From the NCBI RefSeq assembly GCF_025363195.1, contig NZ_JANYEK010000100.1, positions 1-53,855 on the forward strand: a DNA stretch of 53,855 bases, read 5' to 3'. How positions within the stretch are numbered: the stretch's first letter is position 1; every line of letters begins with the position of its first letter. The notes below the pieces were generated by a model, which had not been told where the DNA came from, did not search any database, and saw only the letters and a program-made list of their open reading frames with translations. The position numbers and the translations under genes were made by a program. Positions 23,891 to 32,216 of this stretch are shown one piece after another. Source of the DNA: Sphingomonas sp. GTDB taxonomy: Bacteria; Pseudomonadota; Alphaproteobacteria; Sphingomonadales; Sphingomonadaceae.

Positions 23891-25135
23891 ATGTCCTTCT
23901 ACACTTCGCTCAGCGGCCTGCAGGCGGCACAGACCGAGATGTCCACCATCTCGCACAACCTCGCCAATGTCGGCACGGACGGCTTCAAGAAGAGCCGCAC
24001 CAATTTCGCCGATGTCATCGCTTCCAATCTCCAGACCGATCCGCGCCAGCTGGTTGGCTCGGGTACGGTGGTGAAGGGCAATACGCAGCAATTCTCCGAG
24101 GGCAATCTGAAGACCACCGGGTCTTCGCTCGATCTCGCGGTCAGTGGCGACGGGTTCTTCGCGGTCAAGACCGACGGGCTCAGTTCGGCGATCAACTATA
24201 CCCGCAACGGCAGCTTCCACGTCGATCCGACCAGCCACAACGTGGTCGATGACCAAGGCAGCGCGCTCCAGGTCTATCCCGTCGATGCCGATGGCAACGT
24301 CACCGCGACCGGTAGCGATGGCCTGATCAGCATGCGCCTGCCCGCGACCAGCGGCACACCGAAAGCGACGACGGCCGTTTCGCTGGGCGTCAACCTTCAG
24401 GCGACAGCGCCGGTGCAGGCGGGGACGTTCGATCCGCTCAACGCCTCGACCTACAACAATGCCACGTCGACCACGATCTACGATTCGTCGGGCAAGGCGA
24501 TGACGATGACCAGCTATTACAAGCACGAAGCGGACAATAGCTGGTCGGTGCAGTCCTATGTCGGCAACCAGCGGCTTACCGTCGGTGGATCGTCAAATCC
24601 TACTGCGGTGACGTTCGGCGCGAACGGTGCGCTGACCGCGCCTTCCGCACCGATCGCGTATGACAGCTTCACGCCCGCAACCGGCGGTGCGGCGCAAACT
24701 GTGTCGCTCGATCTCGCCGGTTCGACCCAGAAGTCGAGCGCCTTTGCGGTCGTCGGACGCAGCCAGAACGGTTCGGGGGTGGGCGAACTGTCCGGGGTGA
24801 CGGTCAACGAATCCGGCGTCGTCACGGCGAGCTTCTCGAACGGTGACGCGATTCCGCTCGGCAAGGTGGCGCTGGCAAACTTCACCAACCCGGAGGGCCT
24901 GCGTCAGAACGGCAACAGCTATTGGTCGTCCAGCGGCATTTCTGGCCAGGCGAAGCTCGGCAGCGCCAATGACAATGGCTATGGCTCGCTGAAATCGGGC
25001 ACGATCGAGGGATCGAATGTCGATGTCACCGAGGAACTGGTCAATCTGATCGCGGCGCAACGCAATTTCCAGGCGAATGCCAAGGCGCTCGATACCGCCA
25101 AACAGATTTCGCAGACCATCTTCCAGATCCAATGA
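23891..25135 (+). CDS. flgE: Flagellar hook protein FlgE
   Basis: FlgE (414 residues) polymerises into the hook. It has the rod/hook N-terminus (SFYTSLSGLQAAQTEMSTIS, HNLANVGTDGFKKSRTNF), an ASSGDGFFAV-like central motif (LDLAVSGDGFFAVKT), beta-rich outer domains and the conserved end (GTIEGSNVDVTEELVNLIAA, QRNFQANAKALDTAKQISQT). A GGAG ribosome site precedes the ATG. It is in the usual place after flgD. Confidence 0.97.
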   Translation: MSFYTSLSGLQAAQTEMSTISHNLANVGTDGFKKSRTNFADVIASNLQTDPRQLVGSGTVVKGNTQQFSEGNLKTTGSSLDLAVSGDGFFAVKTDGLSSAINYTRNGSFHVDPTSHNVVDDQGSALQVYPVDADGNVTATGSDGLISMRLPATSGTPKATTAVSLGVNLQATAPVQAGTFDPLNASTYNNATSTTIYDSSGKAMTMTSYYKHEADNSWSVQSYVGNQRLTVGGSSNPTAVTFGANGALTAPSAPIAYDSFTPATGGAAQTVSLDLAGSTQKSSAFAVVGRSQNGSGVGELSGVTVNESGVVTASFSNGDAIPLGKVALANFTNPEGLRQNGNSYWSSSGISGQAKLGSANDNGYGSLKSGTIEGSNVDVTEELVNLIAAQRNFQANAKALDTAKQISQTIFQIQ

Positions 25136-25179
25136 TCCATCTAGCTGAAAACTGGGCCGCGGACGACGGGACATTCTGA

Positions 25180-25923
25180 ATGGACAAATTGGTCTATACC
25201 GCGGCATCGGGCCTCAAGGCGCATATGGCGTCGCAGGCGGCGATCGCGAACAATATGGCGAACGCCTCGACGATCGGCTTCCGCGCCGACCGCGTCGTGT
25301 TCGACCGGATCGAGATCAAAGGGGCGGGCTTCAACACCCGCACGCCGTCGTCCGAGGAGGTGATCGACGCCGATCGCCGCCAGGGCGCGATCCAGCAGAC
25401 CGGTCGGCCACTCGACGTGGCGATGACCGGCGATAGCTGGCTGACCGTTCAGGCGCCCGACGGGACGGAGGCCTATACGCGGCGCGGTGACCTCGAAGTG
25501 GCCCCCACAGGCGTGTTGCAGACCGGCGACGGTTTCCCGGTGATGGGATCGGGCGGGCCAATCACGATGCCGCCATATCAGTCGATGACGATTTCCGGCG
25601 ACGGCACGATCAGCATCGTTCCGATCGGTGGCGACGCCAAGAACCCGCAGGTGATCGACAAGCTGAAACTGGTCAGCACCAAGGGATCGCAGACCGTGAA
25701 GGGCCTCGACAACCTGCTCCATGTGAAGGGCGGCGGGGTTTTGCCCGAGGATCTGGAAGGGAAGGTCACGGGCGGCGCGCTGGAGGGATCGAACGTCAAC
25801 ATGACGCAGGCGCTGGTCGACATGATCGAGAACCAGCGATCGTACGAGGTACAGGCCAACCTGATGAAAGAGGCCAAGACTATGGACGAAAGCGGCGCAT
25901 CCGTAATGCGCATGCCGTCATAA
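25180..25923 (+). CDS. flgF: Flagellar proximal rod protein FlgF
   Basis: FlgF (247 residues) is a proximal rod subunit closely related to FlgG. The start MDKLVYTAASGLKAHMASQA followed by ANNMANASTIGFRAD, the central LDVAMTGDSWLTVQAPDG and the end GGALEGSNVNMTQALVDMIE, NQRSYEVQANLMK identify it. The family of rod proteins is told apart mainly by length and order: FlgF before FlgG, as here. Confidence 0.95.
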   Translation: MDKLVYTAASGLKAHMASQAAIANNMANASTIGFRADRVVFDRIEIKGAGFNTRTPSSEEVIDADRRQGAIQQTGRPLDVAMTGDSWLTVQAPDGTEAYTRRGDLEVAPTGVLQTGDGFPVMGSGGPITMPPYQSMTISGDGTISIVPIGGDAKNPQVIDKLKLVSTKGSQTVKGLDNLLHVKGGGVLPEDLEGKVTGGALEGSNVNMTQALVDMIENQRSYEVQANLMKEAKTMDESGASVMRMPS

Positions 25924-25942
25924 TCGAACAGAGGACAAGAGC

Positions 25943-26731
25943 ATGAGCAGCGCAGCAATGCACATCGCCCGCACCGGCCTGGATGCCCAGGATATGCGGA
26001 TGCGCGTGATCTCGAACAATCTCGCGAACGTCAATACCACGGGCTATAAGCGCGACCGCGCGGCCTTCGAGACGTTGGCTTATCAGACGGTGACGTCGCC
26101 GGGCGCGCCGAGCACGGCGGAGACAAAATACGCCACCGGCCTCAATCTGGGCACCGGCGTGCGCATTCAGGGTACGGCCCGGATCGACACGCAGGGCGCC
26201 ATGCAGACCACGGGCAATTCGCTCGATCTGGCGCTCGACGGCGATGGGTACTTTCAAGTGCAGATGCCGGGAGGCACGCTCGGCTATACCCGCGCGGGCA
26301 ATTTCTCGCGTTCGCCCCAGGGCCTGATCGTAACGTCCGAAGGCTATCAGGTGATGCCCGGCATCACCGTGCCCGAAGGCGCGACTGCGATCACCGTCGG
26401 CACCGACGGCACCGTCTCGGCGAGCATTCCGGGGCAGGCGGCGGCGAGCCAGCTGGGCCAGATCCAGGTTGCAAGTTTCCCCAATACAGCCGGGCTGCTG
26501 CAGGGCGGTGACAATTATCTTACCGAAACCGCAGCGAGCGGTGCGGCGAATCTCGGCGTCGCCGGGGTCGATGGCCGCGGCGGAGTTCGCCAGGGGATGC
26601 TCGAAGCCTCGAACGTCAACGTCGTCGAGGAGCTGGTCGACATGATCGAAACGCAGCGTGCGTATGAGGTAAATTCGAAAATGATCACCGCGACAGACGA
26701 GATGCTAAAATATGTTAACCAAAATATCTGA
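25943..26731 (+). CDS. flgG: Flagellar distal rod protein FlgG
   Basis: FlgG (262 residues, the usual length) forms the distal rod. It begins AAMHIARTGLDAQDMRMRVI, SNNLANVNTTGYKRDRAAFE, with the central LDLALDGDGYFQVQMPGG and the end RQGMLEASNVNVVEELVDMI, ETQRAYEVNSKMITATDEML, all very typical. The final codons overlap the flgH start by one base. Confidence 0.97.
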   Translation: MSSAAMHIARTGLDAQDMRMRVISNNLANVNTTGYKRDRAAFETLAYQTVTSPGAPSTAETKYATGLNLGTGVRIQGTARIDTQGAMQTTGNSLDLALDGDGYFQVQMPGGTLGYTRAGNFSRSPQGLIVTSEGYQVMPGITVPEGATAITVGTDGTVSASIPGQAAASQLGQIQVASFPNTAGLLQGGDNYLTETAASGAANLGVAGVDGRGGVRQGMLEASNVNVVEELVDMIETQRAYEVNSKMITATDEMLKYVNQNI

Positions 26732-27435
26732 TGATGGTTAACGCCATGAAAGCCATCACCCTCTCCTTCGCCGCGATTCTGGTCGCCACCGCGCTGATGT
26801 CTGCTCCGGCCGATGCGCGCTTGTTGGGCAAGAAGGCCGCAGCGGTCGACTTCTCCGCCTCGCTGCCCGGACCGGTTGCGCTACCGCCAGCGGTGCCGAC
26901 CGGGTCGATCTTCCAGATCAACGACGGCTATGCCGCTTTGTACGAAGGGTCGCGCGCGCGCCGCGTCGGTGATCCGCTGACGATCGTGCTGGTCGAACGC
27001 ACCGCCGCCTCCAAATCGGCGGGCACCAAGCTCGATTCGAGCGGCGGCTTCGGCATCAATCCGCCCACCACCGGCCTCGCCTCCAAATTGTTCAACTCGA
27101 CCGATGCGACCGTCAGCGGCAAGCGCAATTTCGCCGGCGCCGGGTCTTCCGATCAGTCGAACACGCTGTCGGGCGAAGTCAGCGTGACGGTAGCCAAGGT
27201 GTTCCCCAACGGCACGATGTTGGTGCAGGGCCAAAAGCGCGTCACGCTCAATCGCGGTGACGAATTCGTCCAGATCAAGGGCTTGATCCGGATTGCCGAT
27301 ATCGATGCCGAGAACCGCGTCCTCTCGACCCGGGTGGCCGATGCGCAGATTGCGTACACCGGCAAGGGCGATGTTGCCCGTGCCGGCCGCCAAGGCTGGC
27401 TGGGCCGCTTCTTCTCCGTTGTGAGTCCGTTCTGA
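26731..27435 (+). CDS. flgH: Flagellar L-ring protein FlgH without lipobox
   Basis: FlgH forms the outer-membrane L-ring bushing. The family core is clear: ALYEGSRARRVGDPLTIVLV, LSGEVSVTVAKVFPNGTMLV, QGQKRVTLNRGDEFVQIKGL and RIADIDAENRVLSTRVADAQ. FlgH is usually a lipoprotein. Here the leader (MKAITLSFAAILVATALMSAPADA) ends in an AxA signal-peptidase I site and has no cysteine, nor is there one in the first 60 residues, so it does not appear to be lipidated. ATG codons at 26731, 26734 and 26746 could start it; the last gives the most normal signal peptide. Confidence 0.94.
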   Translation: MMVNAMKAITLSFAAILVATALMSAPADARLLGKKAAAVDFSASLPGPVALPPAVPTGSIFQINDGYAALYEGSRARRVGDPLTIVLVERTAASKSAGTKLDSSGGFGINPPTTGLASKLFNSTDATVSGKRNFAGAGSSDQSNTLSGEVSVTVAKVFPNGTMLVQGQKRVTLNRGDEFVQIKGLIRIADIDAENRVLSTRVADAQIAYTGKGDVARAGRQGWLGRFFSVVSPF

Positions 27436-28610
27436 TGCGCATGCTGTCGAAACTCATGTCTTTCCTCACCCCGTTCGTCCGGAGCCTGTCAAAGGGCGTG
27501 TTCCAGGCACATCCAACGGGGGGCGGGGTGCTCGCGTTGCTGGCGATGTGCCTGGCGGCCAGCCCCGCTTCGGCTGACCGGATCAAGGATCTGGGCGGGT
27601 TTCAGGGCATCCGTTCGAACCAGCTAACCGGCTACGGCGTGGTCGTCGGCCTGCCCGGCACGGGCGACGACAATCTCGAATATACCGTCCAGTCGCTGAA
27701 GGCCGTCGCTTCACGCTTCGGGCTCCAATTGCCGGCCTCCGCCAATCCGGGGATGAAGAATGCCGCCGTGGTGCTGGTTACCGCCGATCTGCCCGCCTTC
27801 GCCAAACCCGGCCAGCGGCTCGACATCACCGTCGCGTCGATGGGCAAGGCCAAGTCTTTGCGTGGCGGCAGCCTGATCCTGATGCCGTTGCTCGGGGCGG
27901 ATGGGCAGATCTATGCGATGGCGCAGGGCAACCTGGCTGTTGGCGGCCTTGGGGCCGATGGCAAAGACGGCTCCAGCATCGTCGTCAACGTGCCCTCCAC
28001 CGGGCGTATTCCGGAAGGGGCTACGGTCGAACGCGCGGTGCAGACCGGCTTCGAGACCAGCCCCGGCCTGACCTTCAATCTTGCCCGCGCGGATTTCACC
28101 ACCGCGCAGAACGTGGCGGCATCGATCAACGCCCGGTTCGGGGCCGGGATTGCGGAAGCCACCGATGCGGTTTCCGTCTACGTCCGCGCGCCGCAGGGCG
28201 GCGACGTACGCGCGACGATGATGAGCGCGATCGAAAATCTCGACGCCACCTCCGCCGAACCTTCGGCGAGGGTGATCGTCAACGCCCGAACCGGCACCGT
28301 GGTGATTAACAGCGCGGTGCGTGTCAGCGCCGCCGCCGTTACCCATGGCAAGCTGACCGTTCGCATCGACGAGAGGGAAACCGTCGTCCAGCCAGGGCCG
28401 TTCAGCCAGGGCCAGACCGCCAAGGAACAGAAAAGCGGCGTCGCCGTGGATGAGGAAAAACATCCGATGTTCCTCATCGAGGGCGGGCCGAAACTCGCCG
28501 ACGTGGTCAAGGCGGTCAATGCGATCGGGGCTTCGCCCGCCGATCTCGTCGCCATCCTCGAAGCGCTCAAGGAAGCGGGCGCGCTGAAAGCGGAGTTGAT
28601 CGTGTTATGA
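27435..28610 (+). CDS. flgI: Flagellar P-ring protein FlgI with repeat in its signal peptide
   Basis: FlgI makes the periplasmic P-ring. The mature part is classical: DRIKDLGGFQGIRSNQLTGY, GVVVGLPGTGDDN, LRGGSLILMPLLGADGQIYA, AQGNLAVGG and the C-terminal ADVVKAVNAIGASPADLVAI. The leader is longer than normal: residues 12-30 (TPFVRSLSKGVFQAHPTGG) interrupt a signal peptide that resumes as VLALLAMCLAASPASA. The inserted DNA resembles a repeat common in sphingomonads. The start ATG lies right at the flgH stop, and flgJ overlaps the end by four bases. Confidence 0.95.
   Translation: MRMLSKLMSFLTPFVRSLSKGVFQAHPTGGGVLALLAMCLAASPASADRIKDLGGFQGIRSNQLTGYGVVVGLPGTGDDNLEYTVQSLKAVASRFGLQLPASANPGMKNAAVVLVTADLPAFAKPGQRLDITVASMGKAKSLRGGSLILMPLLGADGQIYAMAQGNLAVGGLGADGKDGSSIVVNVPSTGRIPEGATVERAVQTGFETSPGLTFNLARADFTTAQNVAASINARFGAGIAEATDAVSVYVRAPQGGDVRATMMSAIENLDATSAEPSARVIVNARTGTVVINSAVRVSAAAVTHGKLTVRIDERETVVQPGPFSQGQTAKEQKSGVAVDEEKHPMFLIEGGPKLADVVKAVNAIGASPADLVAILEALKEAGALKAELIVL
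27467..27524. repeat. Dispersed repeat inside the flgI signal peptide
   Basis: The segment CCGTTCGTCCGGAGCCTGTC followed by AAAGGGCGTGTTC matches in style the CCGTTCGTCCTGAGCTTGTC-type repeats frequent in sphingomonad genomes (recalled family, not searched). Read in frame it adds about 19 residues to the FlgI leader without a stop or frameshift. Confidence 0.6.
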
Positions 28611-28987
28611 CCGCAATCCTTTCTTCCGCCCCTGTATCTGGCCCTGTATCTGGCCCTGCATCGGGCACCGCACAGGTCGCTCCGACGACGGGCATCGGCA
28701 CCGACACGAGCCGCCTCGGCAGCCGCGCCAACCTTGAAAAGGCGGGCAAGCAGTTCGAGGCGGTGTTCGTCGGCATGATGATGAAATCGATGCGGTCGGC
28801 GCATCTTTCGAGCGAATTGTTCGAGAGCAAGGGCCTCGACACGTTCCGCGAGATGCAGGACCAGAAGGTCGCGCAGTCGATGGCCGACAGTGCGCCTTTG
28901 GGCATCGGCAACGCGATGGTCGCGTTCCTCTCCAAGGCCCAGGCAGCCCAAGCGCCGGCTCCGGCGGGTGAAGGCACCACGTCGTGA
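28607..28987 (+). CDS. flgJ: Single-domain rod-capping protein FlgJ
   Basis: At 126 residues this FlgJ has only the N-terminal rod-cap domain: LEKAGKQFEAVFVGMMMKSM, RSAHLSSELFESKGLDTFRE and MQDQKVAQSMADSAPLGIGN. The enterobacterial C-terminal muramidase domain is absent; a separate SLT-type enzyme is encoded at 18501-19430. FlgJ caps the growing rod during export. It overlaps flgI and flgK by four bases each, so the three are translationally coupled. Confidence 0.93.
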   Translation: MTAILSSAPVSGPVSGPASGTAQVAPTTGIGTDTSRLGSRANLEKAGKQFEAVFVGMMMKSMRSAHLSSELFESKGLDTFREMQDQKVAQSMADSAPLGIGNAMVAFLSKAQAAQAPAPAGEGTTS

Positions 28988-30330
28988 GCGATCTGCTCGG
29001 CATCGGTGCCAGCGGGGTACGCGCATATCAGAGCGCGCTGACCACCGTGTCCGAAAACATCGCCAACGCCTCGACCGCGGGTTACACGCGGCGTACCTCG
29101 ACGATCAACGAAATCTCGTCGAGCGGCGGCAGCGCCACCTCGCGCGTGTTGAACGACGTGGGCGGATCGGCAGTGACCGGCATCCGCCGCATCGGCGACA
29201 TGTTCCGCAGCGCCGACGTACGCTCGGCCGGGGCAGACCTTGCGCGTTCGCAGACATCGGTCGGCTGGATGGACAAGATCGAGATGACGCTGAGCGGCAA
29301 TCAGCTCGGCGATCGCATGACAAGTTTCTTCAACTCCGCCAAGGCGATTGCCGCCGATCCCACCGCGACCACGCCGCGTCAGGCGATGCTGGAATCCGCG
29401 ACCTCGGTGGCAAGTTCGTTTGCCACGACCGGCAAGGGGCTCGACGCGATCGACCAGGATATCGGTGCGACGGCAGACGATGCGGTGCGAACACTCAACG
29501 GGCTTGGCGTCTCGTTGGCCAAGGTCAATGATGCGATGGCGCGCGTCCAGCCGGGGACAGCGGGTGCCGCACAGCTCAGCGACCAGCGTGATCAGTTGCT
29601 CGAGCAGGTGAGCGCGATCAGCGACGTATCGGTCACCACCGACGATCTCGGCCGCGCTACAGTGCGGCTCGGCGGCAGTGGCGGCCCGGTGTTCGTGGCC
29701 GGCAACGACGCGGGCTATGTCACCGGCGCGCGGGACGATACCGGGGCGATGAATTTCGCCCTGCACCGCGATGGCGCTTCCGCGACGCTCACGCCTGCCG
29801 GAGGCGTGCTCGCCGGCGTGGTCGAGGGCGCACAGCGCGTCGGCGCTGCGCGCGATTCGCTGAACTCCATTGCCACCGGTTTTGTCGATGCTGTGAACGG
29901 CGTTCAGGGCCAAGGCCAGAATCTCGACGGCAATGTGGGCTCCGCGATGTTTGCCGTGGGTGCGGCGCCCACCGACATTGCCCTCGTTATCACCGACCCA
30001 CGGGGTATCGCGGCGGGCGGGCCGGGCAGCGGCTCGCGTGACAACAGCAATCTCGCCAATTTCGAAACGGTGCGCACCTCCGGCAAGTTCGAGGCGAACA
30101 CCACCGCTTTGGTGTCCGGCAATGCAGCGGCACTCGCCGCGCGCAAATCGGTCGCCGATGCGCAGGGCGCAATCCACGACAATGCGGTCGCCGCGCGTGA
30201 TTCGATCAGCGGCGTCAACATCGACAACGAGGCGGTCGATCTGTTGCGCTTCCAGCAAGCGTATCAGGCGTCGGCGCGCGTCGTTCAGGTGGCGCGTGAA
30301 ACCTTCCAGTCGATCCTTACGATCCAATAG
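28984..30330 (+). CDS. flgK: Hook-filament junction protein FlgK (HAP1)
   Basis: FlgK (448 residues) joins hook and filament. It has the hook-family N-terminus (LLGIGASGVRAYQSALTTVS, ENIANASTAGYTRRTSTINE), the HAP1 block (LSDQRDQLLEQVSAISDVSV) and the C-terminal NIDNEAVDLLRFQQAYQASA, RVVQVARETFQSILTIQ. It is about 100 residues shorter than the enterobacterial protein because the central variable domain is small. The start is a GTG overlapping flgJ. Confidence 0.95.
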   Translation: MSDLLGIGASGVRAYQSALTTVSENIANASTAGYTRRTSTINEISSSGGSATSRVLNDVGGSAVTGIRRIGDMFRSADVRSAGADLARSQTSVGWMDKIEMTLSGNQLGDRMTSFFNSAKAIAADPTATTPRQAMLESATSVASSFATTGKGLDAIDQDIGATADDAVRTLNGLGVSLAKVNDAMARVQPGTAGAAQLSDQRDQLLEQVSAISDVSVTTDDLGRATVRLGGSGGPVFVAGNDAGYVTGARDDTGAMNFALHRDGASATLTPAGGVLAGVVEGAQRVGAARDSLNSIATGFVDAVNGVQGQGQNLDGNVGSAMFAVGAAPTDIALVITDPRGIAAGGPGSGSRDNSNLANFETVRTSGKFEANTTALVSGNAAALAARKSVADAQGAIHDNAVAARDSISGVNIDNEAVDLLRFQQAYQASARVVQVARETFQSILTIQ

Positions 30331-30340
30331 GCCGCTTAGC

Positions 30341-31255
30341 ATGCAGATCAGCACCAGCCAGCTCTACGATCGCACGACCACCCTGATGCAGCAGCTGACT
30401 GCGCGGGCGAACACGTTGCAGACGCAGATTTCGACCGACAAGAAGCTCAGCACCGCATCGGACGATGTCGTCGCCTATCAGAAGCTCGCCCTGATCAAGC
30501 GCGCGGGGGCGAACGACACGGCCTACGGCGCAAATATCAAGGTTGCGCAGTCGCTGCTCGCCCAATCGGATTCGACCTTGGGCTCGGTCGAAAGCCAGCT
30601 CCAGAGAGCCGCCGAACTGGCGACGCAAGCGAACAGCGACACGCTCAGTCCGGAAAACCGCAAGGTGATCGGCGATCAGCTGACCGCGATCGTGCAGGAT
30701 CTGGTCGGCCTGGCCAACACCAAGGACGTGCGCGGCCAGCCGCTTTTCGGCGGATCGTCGGGCGATGTCGCGGTGACGCAGCAGGCGCGCGACGGCAGCG
30801 TCGTCTTTTCCAGTCCCGGGGAACCCTCCCCGATTCCGGTCGGCGAGGGAGTGGACGTGCATGCGTCCGACAGCGCCCAGCGGGTGTTCGGGGGCATTTC
30901 CACCGCGTCGGGGACCAGCGACGTGTTCGCGATCATCTCGAAACTGGCCAGCGCGCTCACCACCAACACCAACGGTACAGCGGCGGCAGCCGAGGCGGGC
31001 GACAGTCTGAAGGCCGCGCTGACGCAGATCGGCTCGACGCGCGGATCGGTCGGTGCGCGTGCCGCCCGGCTCGACCTGGAGACGGCGCGCCTGACCGAGG
31101 TCGCCACGACGCGCGAGGCAGATCGTTCGAGCCTGGAGGACACCGACACCGCAGCTGCGATCACCGAATTGCAGAAGACGATGAAAGTCCTGTCGGCGAC
31201 GCAGGCGACCTTCGCCAAACTCTCGTCGCTGTCGCTGTTCAGTTACCTGAATTAA
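30341..31255 (+). CDS. flgL: Hook-filament junction protein FlgL (HAP3)
   Basis: FlgL (304 residues) is the second junction protein and resembles flagellin at its ends: ISTSQLYDRTTTLMQQLTAR, QISTDKKLSTASDDVVAYQK at the start and DTDTAAAITELQKTMKVLSA, TQATFAKLSSLSLFSYLN at the end. The ATG at 30341 is chosen because the conserved HAP3 N-terminus begins there; longer upstream sequence in the frame is the flgK gene read in another phase. It is the last gene of the flgB operon. Confidence 0.94.
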   Translation: MQISTSQLYDRTTTLMQQLTARANTLQTQISTDKKLSTASDDVVAYQKLALIKRAGANDTAYGANIKVAQSLLAQSDSTLGSVESQLQRAAELATQANSDTLSPENRKVIGDQLTAIVQDLVGLANTKDVRGQPLFGGSSGDVAVTQQARDGSVVFSSPGEPSPIPVGEGVDVHASDSAQRVFGGISTASGTSDVFAIISKLASALTTNTNGTAAAAEAGDSLKAALTQIGSTRGSVGARAARLDLETARLTEVATTREADRSSLEDTDTAAAITELQKTMKVLSATQATFAKLSSLSLFSYLN

Positions 31256-31349
31256 TCGTTTTTCGCGCATTGGTTAACCGGTTGGCTACGAAGTCGGGTT
31301 AACCATCGTGGATGAGGGGCGGATCGGCCCAGGGGGAATACGCACTCAC
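31256..31349 (+). promoter_or_regulatory. Control region of motA with repeated GGTTAACC
   Basis: Two GGTTAACC palindromes (31272-31279 and 31297-31304) lie 25 bases apart. The second is part of TTAACCAT, which equals the half-site of the alphaproteobacterial cell-cycle regulator CtrA. The same DNA can also be read as a weak sigma-28 promoter (TTAACCGG-N11-GTCGGGTT, 31274-31300). Which of the two readings is functional cannot be decided from the sequence. Confidence 0.4.
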
Positions 31350-32213
31350 ATGTTCGTCGTCATCGGCCTCGTCGTCCTCCTCGTCATGATCTTCGGCGGG
31401 TTCGCGATCACCGGCGGCGCGCTTGGCCCGGTAATGGAAGCCATTCCGCACGAAATGCTCATCATCGGCGGCGCCGCGGTCGGCGCGCTGATCATTGGTA
31501 ATTCGATGAAGGAAATCAAAGCGTTGGGCGGCGGGCTCGCCAAGGTATTCAAGGGCCCAAAATACAAGAAACAGGATTATCTCGACGTCATCTTCCTCGT
31601 CAGCAAGCTGATGAAGATGCTGCGCACCGAGGGGCCGATCGCGCTGGAACCGCATGTTGAGGATCCCAAATCCTCCGCCCTCTTTTCGGAATATCCACGC
31701 CTGCTCGCCGATCATGCGCTGACCAATCTGATCGCCGACACGCTGCGCCTGGTCGTGGTATCGTCGGGCACGCTCGACGTGCATGCGGTCGAGGACGTGA
31801 TGGATAACATGATCAAGACCCATCATCACGAGGTCGAAGGTCCACACGGCACGATCGCGTCGCTCGCCGATGCGTTGCCCGCTCTGGGCATCGTCGCCGC
31901 TGTGCTCGGCGTCGTCAAGACGATGGGCTCGATCGACAAGCCACCGGCGATCCTGGGCGCGATGATCGGGTCGGCTTTGGTCGGCACCTTCATGGGCGTG
32001 CTGCTCGCTTACGGCATCGTTGCGCCGCTCGCCAACCGGTTGAAGCAGGTGCTGGATGCCGATGGCGCGATCTATCATGTCGTCAAGCAGATCATCATCG
32101 CGTCGCTCCACGGCCATCCACAGCCGTTGGTGATCGAGGCGGCACGTTCGGGGATTGCACACAGCAATCAGCCGGGGTTTGCCGAAGTGTTCGACGGTTT
32201 GCGGGGGCGTTGA
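31350..32213 (+). CDS. motA: Flagellar stator protein MotA
   Basis: MotA forms the membrane channel part of the proton-driven stator. The 287-residue protein has an N-terminal pair of membrane helices (FVVIGLVVLLVMIFGGFAIT, EMLIIGGAAVGALIIGNSM), a cytoplasmic loop and a second pair containing the conserved PALGIVAAVLGVVKTMGSI and GSALVGTFMGVLLAYGIVAP. The ATG at 31350 follows AGGGGGAA, a strong ribosome site, and fits the family start. motB follows after three bases. Confidence 0.96.
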   Translation: MFVVIGLVVLLVMIFGGFAITGGALGPVMEAIPHEMLIIGGAAVGALIIGNSMKEIKALGGGLAKVFKGPKYKKQDYLDVIFLVSKLMKMLRTEGPIALEPHVEDPKSSALFSEYPRLLADHALTNLIADTLRLVVVSSGTLDVHAVEDVMDNMIKTHHHEVEGPHGTIASLADALPALGIVAAVLGVVKTMGSIDKPPAILGAMIGSALVGTFMGVLLAYGIVAPLANRLKQVLDADGAIYHVVKQIIIASLHGHPQPLVIEAARSGIAHSNQPGFAEVFDGLRGR

Positions 32214-32216
32214 TCG

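Noticed and set aside
28567..30354. A 595-codon open frame on the minus strand opposite flgJ-flgK
   Set aside because: It is the complement of well-defined flagellar genes. Its translation is Arg/His-rich with no domain, which is typical of antisense frames in GC-rich DNA.
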